Assembly (NCBI GenBank): GCA_949132985.1
Contig: CASCGD010000006.1
Location: forward strand, 1-60,571
DNA from: an uncultured Lachnospiraceae bacterium
Lineage (GTDB): Bacteria; Bacillota; Clostridia; Lachnospirales; Lachnospiraceae
Direction of reading: 5' to 3'
Length of the DNA stretch: 60,571 bases
Shown here: piece after piece, positions 53,483 through 60,571 of the stretch
Layout: the number at the start of each line of letters is the position of its first letter
How positions within the stretch are numbered: the stretch's first letter is position 1
Notes under the pieces: generated by a model
Told to the model about the DNA's origin: nothing
The model's input: only the letters and a program-made list of their open reading frames with translations
Database searches by the model: none
Position numbers and translations under genes: made by a program

Positions 53483-54718
53483 ATGAAAAGAAAAGTACTT
53501 GGCGTTTTATTGAGCGCTGTAATGACTGCGGCTCTGCTGACCGGTTGCGGATCCGGCGGGGAGGCCGGTGAGACAAATGCTCCGGCAGGCGACGATGCGC
53601 AGACGCAGGACGATGCGCAGGCGGGTGATGACGCAGAAGCTGGTGATGACGCAGAAGCCGGTGATGACGCAGAAGCACCGGCAGGAAGCGGAAAGATCGG
53701 TATCGCCATGCCGACCCAGTCCTTAGAGCGCTGGAACCGTGACGGAGCATATCTGGACGAGCAGTTCAAGGCAGCAGGCTATGAAACGGTGCTTACCTTC
53801 TCTGACGATGATTCTGGCAAGCAGGTAAATGATATCCAGAACATGCTCGCAGACGGAGTTGACCTTCTGATTATCGCGGCAATCGACGGCGAGGCGCTGA
53901 ATACGGTAATGGACGAGGCGAAGGAGGCAAATATTCCGGTTATCGCGTATGACCGCCTGATTAAGAATGATGCGGTTTCCTATTACGTATCGTTTGATAA
54001 CTATACCGTAGGAAAGCTGCAGGGCGAGTTCGTTGTCGAACAGCTCGATCTCGAGAATGCGGGCGACAAGGTTTACAACGTGGAGTTTACCGCAGGCGAT
54101 CCCGCCGACAACAACGCACCCTATTTCTACAACGGAGCGATGGATACGCTCAAGCCCTATATCGATGCAGGAACTTTAAAGGTAGTGTCCGGACAGACAG
54201 ATTTTGATACGGTTGCCACTGCGCAGTGGAATACGGATACTGCGCTTGAGCGCGCGCAGAACGTTCTTTCTTCCTATTATGCGGATGGAACGCAGCTTGA
54301 TGTATGGGTATGCTCCAACGATTCCACTGCCCTTGGCGTTGCACAGGCAATTACATCTGATTACGCGGGATCTAATTCCGTGCTGATTACAGGACAGGAC
54401 GGAGACGAGGCAAACTTAAAGAACATCGTTGACGGTATCCAGACGATGACCGTTTACAAGAATGTCAGCAACGAGGCGGTTGTTACGCTGTCCCTTGCAC
54501 AGGCGCTTCTGGCAGGAGAAACAATCGACGCTTCTCTTGTTGACAAGTTTGACATTGAGTGCGCATATGACACGGAGTCCTATGAGACTTCTGAAGGCAA
54601 CAAATGTCCGTCTTTCCTGCTTGTACCGAATGTAATCACAAAGGATAATCTGCAGGATCTGGTAGATACCGGCTTATATACAATGGGAGATGACGGATAT
54701 CTGTCCGCCGCAAATTAA
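53483..54718 (+). CDS. ABC sugar transporter substrate-binding protein (ChvE/XylF type)
   Basis: 411 residues. Lipobox MTAALLTGC, then an acidic linker with three 18-bp repeats (GDDAEA), then the binding domain: KIGIAMPTQSLERWNRDGAY, LLIIAAIDGEALNTVMDEAK, VIAYDRLIKNDAVSYYVSFD, VWVCSNDSTALGVAQAI, VLITGQDGDEANLKNIVDG. It is the usual component of the three-gene ChvE-GguA-GguB or XylFGH importer. Start behind AAGGGAGGACGATTAA. The preceding 100 bp should hold the promoter controlled by the YesN-type regulator. Confidence 0.93.
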   Translation: MKRKVLGVLLSAVMTAALLTGCGSGGEAGETNAPAGDDAQTQDDAQAGDDAEAGDDAEAGDDAEAPAGSGKIGIAMPTQSLERWNRDGAYLDEQFKAAGYETVLTFSDDDSGKQVNDIQNMLADGVDLLIIAAIDGEALNTVMDEAKEANIPVIAYDRLIKNDAVSYYVSFDNYTVGKLQGEFVVEQLDLENAGDKVYNVEFTAGDPADNNAPYFYNGAMDTLKPYIDAGTLKVVSGQTDFDTVATAQWNTDTALERAQNVLSSYYADGTQLDVWVCSNDSTALGVAQAITSDYAGSNSVLITGQDGDEANLKNIVDGIQTMTVYKNVSNEAVVTLSLAQALLAGETIDASLVDKFDIECAYDTESYETSEGNKCPSFLLVPNVITKDNLQDLVDTGLYTMGDDGYLSAAN

Positions 54719-54817
54719 TAACGGAACGATATCGTAACCTGGGAAGAGGGCGGGGCGTCTGCCCCGCCTTTCCCTTTGTTTTTTGCTGCTGAGGCAGGAG
54801 AGAGGAGGAGATTTCTT

Positions 54818-56353
54818 TTGGGAGACATCATATTGGAAATGAAATCCATTACCAAAGAGTTCCCGGGAGTTAAGGCGCTGGACAATGTAAACCTGGTGGT
54901 GGAACGGGGAGAGATCCATGCGCTTATCGGTGAAAATGGGGCGGGAAAATCTACGCTCATGAACGTGCTCTCAGGCACTTATCCGGCGGGCACCTATTCC
55001 GGTGAGATCTACTATAACGGGGAACTTTGCCAGTTTAAAACATTAAAAGACAGCGAGTCAAAGGGGATTGTCATTATCCATCAGGAGCTGGCATTGATTC
55101 CGCTGCTCACCATTGGCGAGAACATGTTTCTCGGGAATGAGAAAAGGAACAAATTTGGGAACATTGACTGGGATCTTACCTACAATGAGGCCGAGAAGCA
55201 TATGCGGCAGGTAGGGCTGAACGAATCTGCACAAAATCTGATCAAGGATATCGGGACAGGCAAGCAGCAGCTTGTGGAGATTGCAAAAGCTTTTTCCAAA
55301 GATGTGAAGCTTCTGATTTTGGATGAGCCGACCTCCTCACTAAACGATGAGGATGCGAAGATGCTTCTGGACCTTTTGATCGAATTTAAGAAAAACGGTC
55401 TGACATCGATTATTATCACACACAAACTGAACGAGATTATTTATTGCGCGGATAAGGCGACGATCATTCGCGACGGTTCTACGATTGAGACGCTGGTCAA
55501 GGGTGTTGACGAGTTCAGCGAGGACCGCATCATCAAGGGCATGGTCGGGCGCCCCATGGATGACCGCTACCCGTCCCGGGCGCATAAGGTGCGCGGTGAG
55601 GTGAGTCTTGAGGTGAAAAACTGGACGGTTCATCATCCGCTCTACCATGAGAAGATCGTGGACAACAACGTTTCCTTTAAGGTACATAAGGGAGAGGTCA
55701 TCGGATTTTCCGGGCTGCAGGGCGCCGGCCGCACGGAGCTTGCCATGTCCATTTTCGGCAAAAGCTATGGCACGGGCATCAGCGGAGAAATATATCTGAA
55801 CGGGAAAAAAGTGGATTTAAAAAATCCGCAGCAGGCGATCAGAAGCGGGCTGGCTTACGTGACGGAGGACCGGAAGATGAACGGGCTTATCCTCGGGGAA
55901 TCGATTCGCTTTAACACGACGCTGGCGCGTCTGGAGAAGGTATGCACAAGGGGTGTCATCGACACGACCGCGGAGATAAACGTGGCAGAGGAGATGTCGA
56001 AGGCGATGGGAACGAAGACGCCTTCCATTGAACAGAAAACGGGCAATCTCTCCGGAGGGAACCAGCAAAAAGCGCTGCTTGGAAAGTGGATGTTTACGGA
56101 ACCCGAGATTTTGATTCTGGACGAGCCGACCCGCGGTATTGATGTGGGGGCAAAATATGATATTTACTGTCTGATTAATCAGATGGTGGAGGATGGGAAA
56201 TCCATCATCATGATCTCATCGGAAATGCCGGAGCTGATCGGCATGTGCGACCGTATCTATATAATGAATGAGGGAGAGCTTCGGGGGGAACTGGATGCGA
56301 AGGAAGCGACACAGGAGAAGATTATGAGCTATATTATCAGCGCCACAGATTAA
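54818..56353 (+). CDS. ABC sugar transporter ATPase, two nucleotide-binding domains
   Basis: 511 residues. First domain: GENGAGKST (Walker A), GTGKQQLVEIAKAFSKDVK (signature region) and LLILDEPTSSLND. Second domain: GLQGAGRTE (degenerate Walker A, normal in this family), LSGGNQQKALLGKW and LDEPTRGIDVGAKYDIY. This is the XylG/MmsA/GguA type. TTG at 54818 is chosen as start because AGGAGGAG ends 7 bp before it; the upstream in-frame stretch overlaps that site. Confidence 0.94.
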   Translation: MGDIILEMKSITKEFPGVKALDNVNLVVERGEIHALIGENGAGKSTLMNVLSGTYPAGTYSGEIYYNGELCQFKTLKDSESKGIVIIHQELALIPLLTIGENMFLGNEKRNKFGNIDWDLTYNEAEKHMRQVGLNESAQNLIKDIGTGKQQLVEIAKAFSKDVKLLILDEPTSSLNDEDAKMLLDLLIEFKKNGLTSIIITHKLNEIIYCADKATIIRDGSTIETLVKGVDEFSEDRIIKGMVGRPMDDRYPSRAHKVRGEVSLEVKNWTVHHPLYHEKIVDNNVSFKVHKGEVIGFSGLQGAGRTELAMSIFGKSYGTGISGEIYLNGKKVDLKNPQQAIRSGLAYVTEDRKMNGLILGESIRFNTTLARLEKVCTRGVIDTTAEINVAEEMSKAMGTKTPSIEQKTGNLSGGNQQKALLGKWMFTEPEILILDEPTRGIDVGAKYDIYCLINQMVEDGKSIIMISSEMPELIGMCDRIYIMNEGELRGELDAKEATQEKIMSYIISATD

Positions 56354-56373
56354 AGAGAGGAGTGTTCTTATCT

Positions 56374-57567
56374 ATGTCAACCAAAAAAGAGGCTATGAGC
56401 GAAAACCAGATCAACTTAGGTGAATTTCTGACAAAGAACAGCATGACAATCGCCCTTGTCATCGTATTTGTCTTGTTTTATTTTTTAACAGGCGGACGCC
56501 TTTTATATGCGCAGAATATGTCCAACCTGCTTTTGCAGAACGGCTATGTGCTTGTCATGGCATGCGGCATGTTGCTGTGTATTCTGACCGGCGGCAACAT
56601 CGACCTGTCCGTAGGTTCGGTGATTTGCATGGTGGGGGGCATGGCGGCGGTGATGATCACAAACCGTGGGATCAGCACATATGTCACGATTCCGGTCTGC
56701 ATTCTTGTGGGTCTTTTGGCCGGTATCTGGCAGGGTTACTGGATCGGGTACGTCCGTATCCCGCCCTTTATCACAACGCTGGGCGGCATGTTCATCTTCC
56801 GCGGAATCGGCCGTCTCATTCTCGACAGCAAGACCGTTTCGGTTCAGGATGCCGCATTTTTAAACATTTTTACCGCGTACATTAAAATTCCCGGACTCGA
56901 CACGGACGCAAGGATTCTGTCGCCGCTGGTGGTCGGCATCGTGGTTGTTATTCTTATTTTCTACAGCACGATTTCCTCACGGGCAAACAAGGCGAAAAAG
57001 GGCTACCGCCAGAACAGCGCGCTCAGCGACTTTGGGCGCAGTGTGCTCATATCTGCCGTACTTTTGTTTTACTGCTATCTGCTCTGCCAGTACAAGGGAA
57101 TTTCCGTTATGCTCGTATGGGTCGTAGTGGTCTGCCTGATTTACCATTTTATTACATCCAAAACAGCATTTGGACGTTACTTCTATGCAGTCGGCGGCAA
57201 TGAGAAGGCGAGCCAGCTCTCCGGCATCAATACAAACAGAGTCTATTTTATCGCGTACGCGAACATGGGATTGCTCGCGGGCCTCTGCGGGCTACTGTGT
57301 CTGGCGCGCGTCGGCTCTGTAAACGGCGCTACCGGCACGTCGTTTGAGATGGATGCCATCGGCTCCTGCTTTATCGGCGGAGCTTCCGCATATGGCGGCA
57401 GCGGCAGAGTTTCGGGTGTTATCATCGGTGCGCTTCTTCTCGGAGTCATCAACATGGGCATGTCCATTATGGGTATCGGAGATTCCTGGCAGTATGTCGT
57501 AAAGGGCGGCGTTCTGCTCGTAGCAGTTATCTTTGACGTGGTTTCTAACCGCAAGAGCGGGAAATAG
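56374..57567 (+). CDS. ABC sugar transporter permease (XylH/GguB type)
   Basis: 397 residues with about ten membrane helices. ACGMLLCILTGGNIDLSVGS is the family signature in the third and fourth helices, and GRYFYAVGGNEKASQLSGIN is the EAA-like coupling loop that contacts the ATPase. Long for the family through a loop insert (AYIKIPGLDTDARILSPL). ATG at 56374 preferred; GAGAGGAG lies 12 bp before it. Completes the importer with the two genes before it. Confidence 0.92.
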   Translation: MSTKKEAMSENQINLGEFLTKNSMTIALVIVFVLFYFLTGGRLLYAQNMSNLLLQNGYVLVMACGMLLCILTGGNIDLSVGSVICMVGGMAAVMITNRGISTYVTIPVCILVGLLAGIWQGYWIGYVRIPPFITTLGGMFIFRGIGRLILDSKTVSVQDAAFLNIFTAYIKIPGLDTDARILSPLVVGIVVVILIFYSTISSRANKAKKGYRQNSALSDFGRSVLISAVLLFYCYLLCQYKGISVMLVWVVVVCLIYHFITSKTAFGRYFYAVGGNEKASQLSGINTNRVYFIAYANMGLLAGLCGLLCLARVGSVNGATGTSFEMDAIGSCFIGGASAYGGSGRVSGVIIGALLLGVINMGMSIMGIGDSWQYVVKGGVLLVAVIFDVVSNRKSGK

Positions 57568-57583
57568 GAGGTATTCAGGTTAT

Positions 57584-57625
57584 TTTTCCCACAGCCATGC
57601 ACTTGCTGCATGGCTTGTGGGAAAA
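57584..57625. other. Long hairpin after the permease gene
   Basis: TTTTCCCACA-GCCATGCA pairs with TGCATGGC-TGTGGGAAAA (one extra T). No downstream T-run on either strand beyond the stem itself, so it is more likely a 3'-end stabiliser than a classical terminator. Confidence 0.65.
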
Positions 57626-57824
57626 CATGATTCAGCTTGCAGTTTGGGCTTCGCGAAGCGAATTTTTATATCCAAACATAATCGTGGAAAAAATGCTGTC
57701 CTTGTTTCGAAGGAGGACCGGGAATGCCATTCGGGAAACGTTATATTTAAATTCCATGAAAATAGTTTGTATGTGGTCGCATCATAGCGCTGCAGGGTAA
57801 ACAGAGAAGTTCCGTTCTTTTTTC

Positions 57825-57853
57825 TTGCAATATAAATTTTTCCATGTTAAGAT
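57825..57853 (+). promoter_or_regulatory. Sigma-A promoter of the MATE gene
   Basis: TTGCAA (57825-57830), 17 bp, TAAGAT (57848-57853). The leader up to the GTG at 58009 is about 150 nt and includes the hairpin at 57895. Confidence 0.65.
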
Positions 57854-57894
57854 AGTCCTTGCGTATCTTCGGAAAAGAGATCGAGAGAAAAAAA

Positions 57895-57938
57895 TTAACC
57901 GGTGCATGGGCAAAGCAAAGTGCCCGTGCACCGGTTAA
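57895..57938. terminator. Strong hairpin in the MATE leader, T-run on the minus strand
   Basis: TTAACCGGTGCA and TGCACCGGTTAA pair, and GGGCA/TGCCC extends the stem. Read on the minus strand it is followed by TTTTTTTC, a perfect intrinsic terminator, though no minus-strand gene ends here. Read on the plus strand no T-run follows. It may end an antisense RNA or act as a leader structure. Confidence 0.6.
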
Positions 57939-58008
57939 ATAAGTGTTCTTGGGCGGGTAATCAATTACCGTGCTCTGGTTCATAAAAATTTACAAGGGAG
58001 GAATCAAA

Positions 58009-59382
58009 GTGGAAGAAGTAAGACAGGAAAATAAGATGGGCACGATGCCCGAAGGCAAACTTTTGATGAATATGTCTCTGCCGATGATGATATCCATGCT
58101 GGTGCAGGCAATGTATAATATTGTGGACAGCATATTTGTATCCCGCGTCAGTGAGAATGCTTTGACAGCCGTATCACTGGCGTTCCCTTTGCAAACATTG
58201 CTCATCGCGGTGGCGGCGGGAACCGGTGTCGGTGTTAATTCCATATTGTCAAAATCGCTGGGTGAGAAAAATTATGAGCGGGCAAACAAGGCGGCGATGA
58301 ACGGAATTTTTCTGCATATTATCAGCTACGTGGGCTCTGTCATCATCGGGCTTTTGGCGGTGAGGCCGTTTTACGCCAGCCAGATCAAGAATGCGCCGGT
58401 GGAAATTATGGAGATGGGCGTGCAGTATCTGACCATCGTCATGGTGGCGTCCTTTGGACTGTATGCGCAGTTTATTTTTGAGCGGCTGCTGCAGGCGACC
58501 GGGCGGACATTTTTTACGATGATATCTCAGATGGTGGGTGCGATTATCAATATCATCCTGGACCCGATTCTGATTTTCGGCTATTTTGGATTGCCGCGGA
58601 TGGGTGTTGCCGGAGCGGCAGTGGCGACGGTCGTCGGCCAGATCGTGGCGGGTATCGTCAGCATACTCTATAATTTGAAAAAGAATGATGATATCACCAT
58701 CAGCTTTCAGGGCTTCCGGCCGGATGGCTATGTGATCGCCGGAATTTATAAGGTGGGACTTCCTTCTATTGTCATGCAGTCCATCGGCTCGGTTATGACC
58801 TACGGTATGAATTTGATTTTGGTGGGACTTTCCTCGACGGCGGCAGCCGTGTTTGGCGTGTACTTTAAGCTCCAGAGCTTTTTTTTCATGCCGGTGTTCG
58901 GTCTCAACAACGGAATTATACCGATTGTGGCGTACAATTACGGAGCGAAAAAGAAGAAGCGTATGGTCCGCACCATCAAGTGGGGAATGTGCATTGCATG
59001 TTGTTTTATGGTATTGGGCTTTCTTGCATTCGAGACGGTTCCGGGTATGCTGCTTTTGCTTTTTGACGCGTCTGAAAATATGCTTACCATCGGTGTTCCG
59101 GCGCTGCGTACCATTGCAATTTCCTTTTTGTCTGCGTGGTTTTGTATTGTGGCGAGCTCCGTCTTTCAGGCGGTGGGCAACGGCATGTACAGTCTGTATG
59201 TGTCCGTCGCGCGTCAGCTTGTAGTGCTTTTGCCGGTGGCGTATATTCTGGCAAAAATCGGAGGTCTCTCTCTGATCTGGTGGTGCTTCCCGATTGCGGA
59301 GCTGATGTCCGGCGTGATTTCGGCGATCTGTCTGATGCTGACATTCAAAAAGGTGATTCAGCCGCTGCCGGAGGAGGTGTGA
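58009..59382 (+). CDS. MATE family efflux transporter
   Basis: 457 residues, 12 membrane helices in two halves. MSLPMMISMLVQAMYNIVDS and FVSRVSENALTAVSLAFPLQ are the classical first-half blocks; VGLPSIVMQSIGSVMTYGMN repeats the pattern in the second half. Cation-coupled export of drugs or metabolites. GTG at 58009 behind AAGGGAGGAATCAAA. Belongs to the DinF/NorM-related clostridial group; substrate unknown. Confidence 0.93.
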   Translation: MEEVRQENKMGTMPEGKLLMNMSLPMMISMLVQAMYNIVDSIFVSRVSENALTAVSLAFPLQTLLIAVAAGTGVGVNSILSKSLGEKNYERANKAAMNGIFLHIISYVGSVIIGLLAVRPFYASQIKNAPVEIMEMGVQYLTIVMVASFGLYAQFIFERLLQATGRTFFTMISQMVGAIINIILDPILIFGYFGLPRMGVAGAAVATVVGQIVAGIVSILYNLKKNDDITISFQGFRPDGYVIAGIYKVGLPSIVMQSIGSVMTYGMNLILVGLSSTAAAVFGVYFKLQSFFFMPVFGLNNGIIPIVAYNYGAKKKKRMVRTIKWGMCIACCFMVLGFLAFETVPGMLLLLFDASENMLTIGVPALRTIAISFLSAWFCIVASSVFQAVGNGMYSLYVSVARQLVVLLPVAYILAKIGGLSLIWWCFPIAELMSGVISAICLMLTFKKVIQPLPEEV

Positions 59383-59424
59383 GGTAAGCTTGCGCGAGTG
59401 ATGTATCGTAAGCGTGGGATTGCA

Positions 59425-59525
59425 GAGCAAAAACCTGCGCGCCAGGCGTGCGGTGTCACTTTGCTGAGGACTGCGTTTGCGGCGCCTTTTGAGCAAAACC
59501 TGCGCGCCGGGCGTGCGATGTCAGT
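59425..59525 (+). repeat. Direct repeat upstream of nudC
   Basis: Two copies of a ~35-bp sequence starting GAGCAAAA and containing CCTGCGCGCC and GGCGTGCG at 59425-59459 and 59491-59525, differing by one indel and a few substitutions. They lie 66 bp apart in the 215-bp gap after the MATE gene. Confidence 0.8.
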
Positions 59526-59606
59526 CAGGGGTGAACGGCAGCAAAGCGGGCTGTTTTTGGCTGGCTGCATAAAAATCAAACAATTACAAAACAGGAGATG
59601 AGGCTG

Positions 59607-60461
59607 GTGTTACAGGAGATCGCACCAAAAAAATTTTACAATCCATATGAGAACAGAGATTTAGACACGAACAGCGTGGTAATTTGCGTGTGTAACGGGG
59701 CATACTGCATCATCCATGATCATGCAAACGGCGATCGTTTCCCGCTCTATGGGGAAATAAAGGCGGAGCTTTCAGGAAAGATGCCGCAGTATGTGTTTGC
59801 ACTGATGGATGGCGGGGAGCGCAGGGACTATTTTTTACAGGCGTGGGAGGAGAAACCTGAGTTTTTATCGCTGCCCCTACATACGTGGGAGGCGACGGGC
59901 TATATCAACAAAAAGATGGGGCCGAGGCACGAGGCCTTTGCGGGGATGTGTGCCCACCACCTGTATATGTGGTACAGGGACAATCGTTTTTGCGGGCGCT
60001 GCGGCGAGCAGATGGTGCACGACGAAACACAGCGCATGATGCGGTGCCCTTCCTGCAAAAATATGGTGTTTCCGAGGATCGCCCCGGCAGTGCTGGCGGC
60101 GGTGCGGCATAACGGGAAAATGCTTCTCACAAAATACGCTCACGGCGACGGAAATTATGCCCTTGTGGCGGGCTTCGTGGAGTTCGGCGAGACTGCGGAG
60201 CAGTGCGTGGCCAGGGAGGTCATGGAGGAGACGGGCCTGAAGGTGAAAAATGTGCGTTACTACGACTCGCAGCCCTGGGGGTTTGCGGGAAATCTGATGT
60301 TGGCCTATACCGCGGAGCTGGACGGGGATGATACGATTTATGCAGATCTCTCGGAGCTTTCCGTGGCAAAGTGGGTTGCACCGGAGGAGCTGACCGAAAC
60401 CTTTGACTACAGCAGCCTGACCCGTGAGATGATCCGGCGGTTTCGTGAGGGGCGCTTGTGA
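59607..60461 (+). CDS. nudC: NAD+ diphosphatase (NADH pyrophosphatase, Nudix)
   Basis: 284 residues. Zinc ribbon with Cys129/Cys132 (FCGRCG) and Cys147/Cys150 (RCPSCKN), Nudix box at about 189-211 (GFVEFGE...REVMEETG), and the NudC-specific SQPWGF motif. Cleaves NAD(H) to NMN(H) and AMP and can remove NAD caps from RNA. The ATG at 59598 touches the AGGAG site, so the GTG at 59607 with 9-bp spacing is preferred; the difference is three residues. Confidence 0.94.
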   Translation: MLQEIAPKKFYNPYENRDLDTNSVVICVCNGAYCIIHDHANGDRFPLYGEIKAELSGKMPQYVFALMDGGERRDYFLQAWEEKPEFLSLPLHTWEATGYINKKMGPRHEAFAGMCAHHLYMWYRDNRFCGRCGEQMVHDETQRMMRCPSCKNMVFPRIAPAVLAAVRHNGKMLLTKYAHGDGNYALVAGFVEFGETAEQCVAREVMEETGLKVKNVRYYDSQPWGFAGNLMLAYTAELDGDDTIYADLSELSVAKWVAPEELTETFDYSSLTREMIRRFREGRL

Positions 60462-60571
60462 CGATTCATACAGGCAAAATGTCTGTGTTTTATGCATATT
60501 GCCCTGGTTTTGAACAGATATTACTCCGGCGGTTAAATATCGACGTTTTTACTTGCCTAAATTTCCATCTG
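60462..60571. other. Window end after nudC
   Basis: 110 bp with no gene that I can support. ACAGGCAAAATGTCTGT near 60470 followed by GTTTTATGC could be a weak terminator of nudC. Confidence 0.35.

Larger units (their letters stand above)
57568..58008 (+). other. Long intergenic region between importer and MATE genes
   Basis: About 440 bp without a convincing gene. It holds a 20-bp hairpin (57584-57625), a short GCTTCGCGAAGC palindrome (57648-57659), a sigma-A promoter (57825-57853) and a second long hairpin (57895-57938). Short frames here lack homologous features. Possible site of a small RNA. Confidence 0.5.

Noticed and set aside
57597-57800. Short plus-strand frame after the permease gene
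   Set aside because: Starts inside a long hairpin, has no ribosome-binding site and no recognisable motif.
58249-59496. Minus-strand frame of 415 codons opposite the MATE gene
   Set aside because: His/Arg-rich nonsense composition; the MATE protein on the plus strand is certain.

Overview
This window looks like a chromosomal segment of a spore-forming, anaerobic gut-type Firmicute, most likely Lachnospiraceae or a close clostridial relative. The basis is the set of gene families: a GerA-type germinant receptor operon, SpoVAC, 4-hydroxybutyryl-CoA dehydratase, an ECF sigma/DUF4179 pair, M56/BlaI modules, DUF4867, and a LytS/YesN-controlled sugar ABC locus. Shine-Dalgarno sites are strong and ATGA overlaps are common. 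No rRNA or tRNA was recognised.

Layout. 1-2887: leader, a 38-repeat type I-C-like CRISPR array and a degenerate terminal repeat; no cas genes are inside the window. 3222-7171: hybrid histidine kinase and a solute-binding lipoprotein. 7384-11146: ger operon (A, B and C subunits). 11329-16528 (minus strand): three related M56 (BlaR1-like) metallopeptidases with one BlaI repressor; the most promoter-proximal copy is a pseudogene that has lost its catalytic HELHH segment. 16623-20374: an AT-richer ATPase + TOPRIM-like pair and an AAA/PD-(D/E)XK protein, a probable defence patch. 20483-26975: siroheme nitrite/sulfite reductase, an Mbeg1-like hydrolase, a DUF4846 lipoprotein, hypothetical proteins and SpoVAC. 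27090-29910: a gene for a small Cys/Asp repeat peptide behind a perfect palindrome, ahpC with an AhpF N-domain partner, a DUF4867 copy and a HAD fragment. 30066-36899: a sigma-54 regulated 4-hydroxybutyrate locus (PAS-type activator, NifU-like protein, AbfD-type dehydratase, CoA-transferase, short crotonase, acyl carrier protein, SDR remnant, MBL hydrolase). 36971-37804: TPP riboswitch and thiT. 38034-42900: chemoreceptor, ECF sigma and anti-sigma, Rpn-family nuclease. 43232-57567: pentose/deoxysugar locus (AraC regulator, DUF4867, FucI/AraA-like isomerase, xylulokinase, membrane-anchored sugar sensor, LytS-type kinase, YesN-type regulator, two binding proteins, ABC ATPase, permease). 58009-60461: MATE transporter and NudC.

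How the genes work together. In the sugar locus the anchored binding protein, kinase and regulator form an overlapping cassette just before the transporter genes, which suggests extracellular sugar sensing that drives transporter expression; isomerase and kinase would feed the sugar into pentose metabolism. In the 4-hydroxybutyrate locus the activator is followed by two GG-N10-GC (-24/-12) promoters and a candidate upstream activator dyad, so it probably switches on 4-hydroxybutyrate activation and dehydration to crotonyl-CoA.

Most unusual items: a ~80 bp module, about three-quarters identical, that precedes two unrelated genes (5798-5878 and 33652-33734) and can be read as an Arg-rich leader peptide or as two RNA stems; the four-repeat Cys/Asp peptide with its own operator; the ATPase-TOPRIM pair; and the decayed M56 copy. 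All function calls come from reading motifs by eye; no database search was possible.
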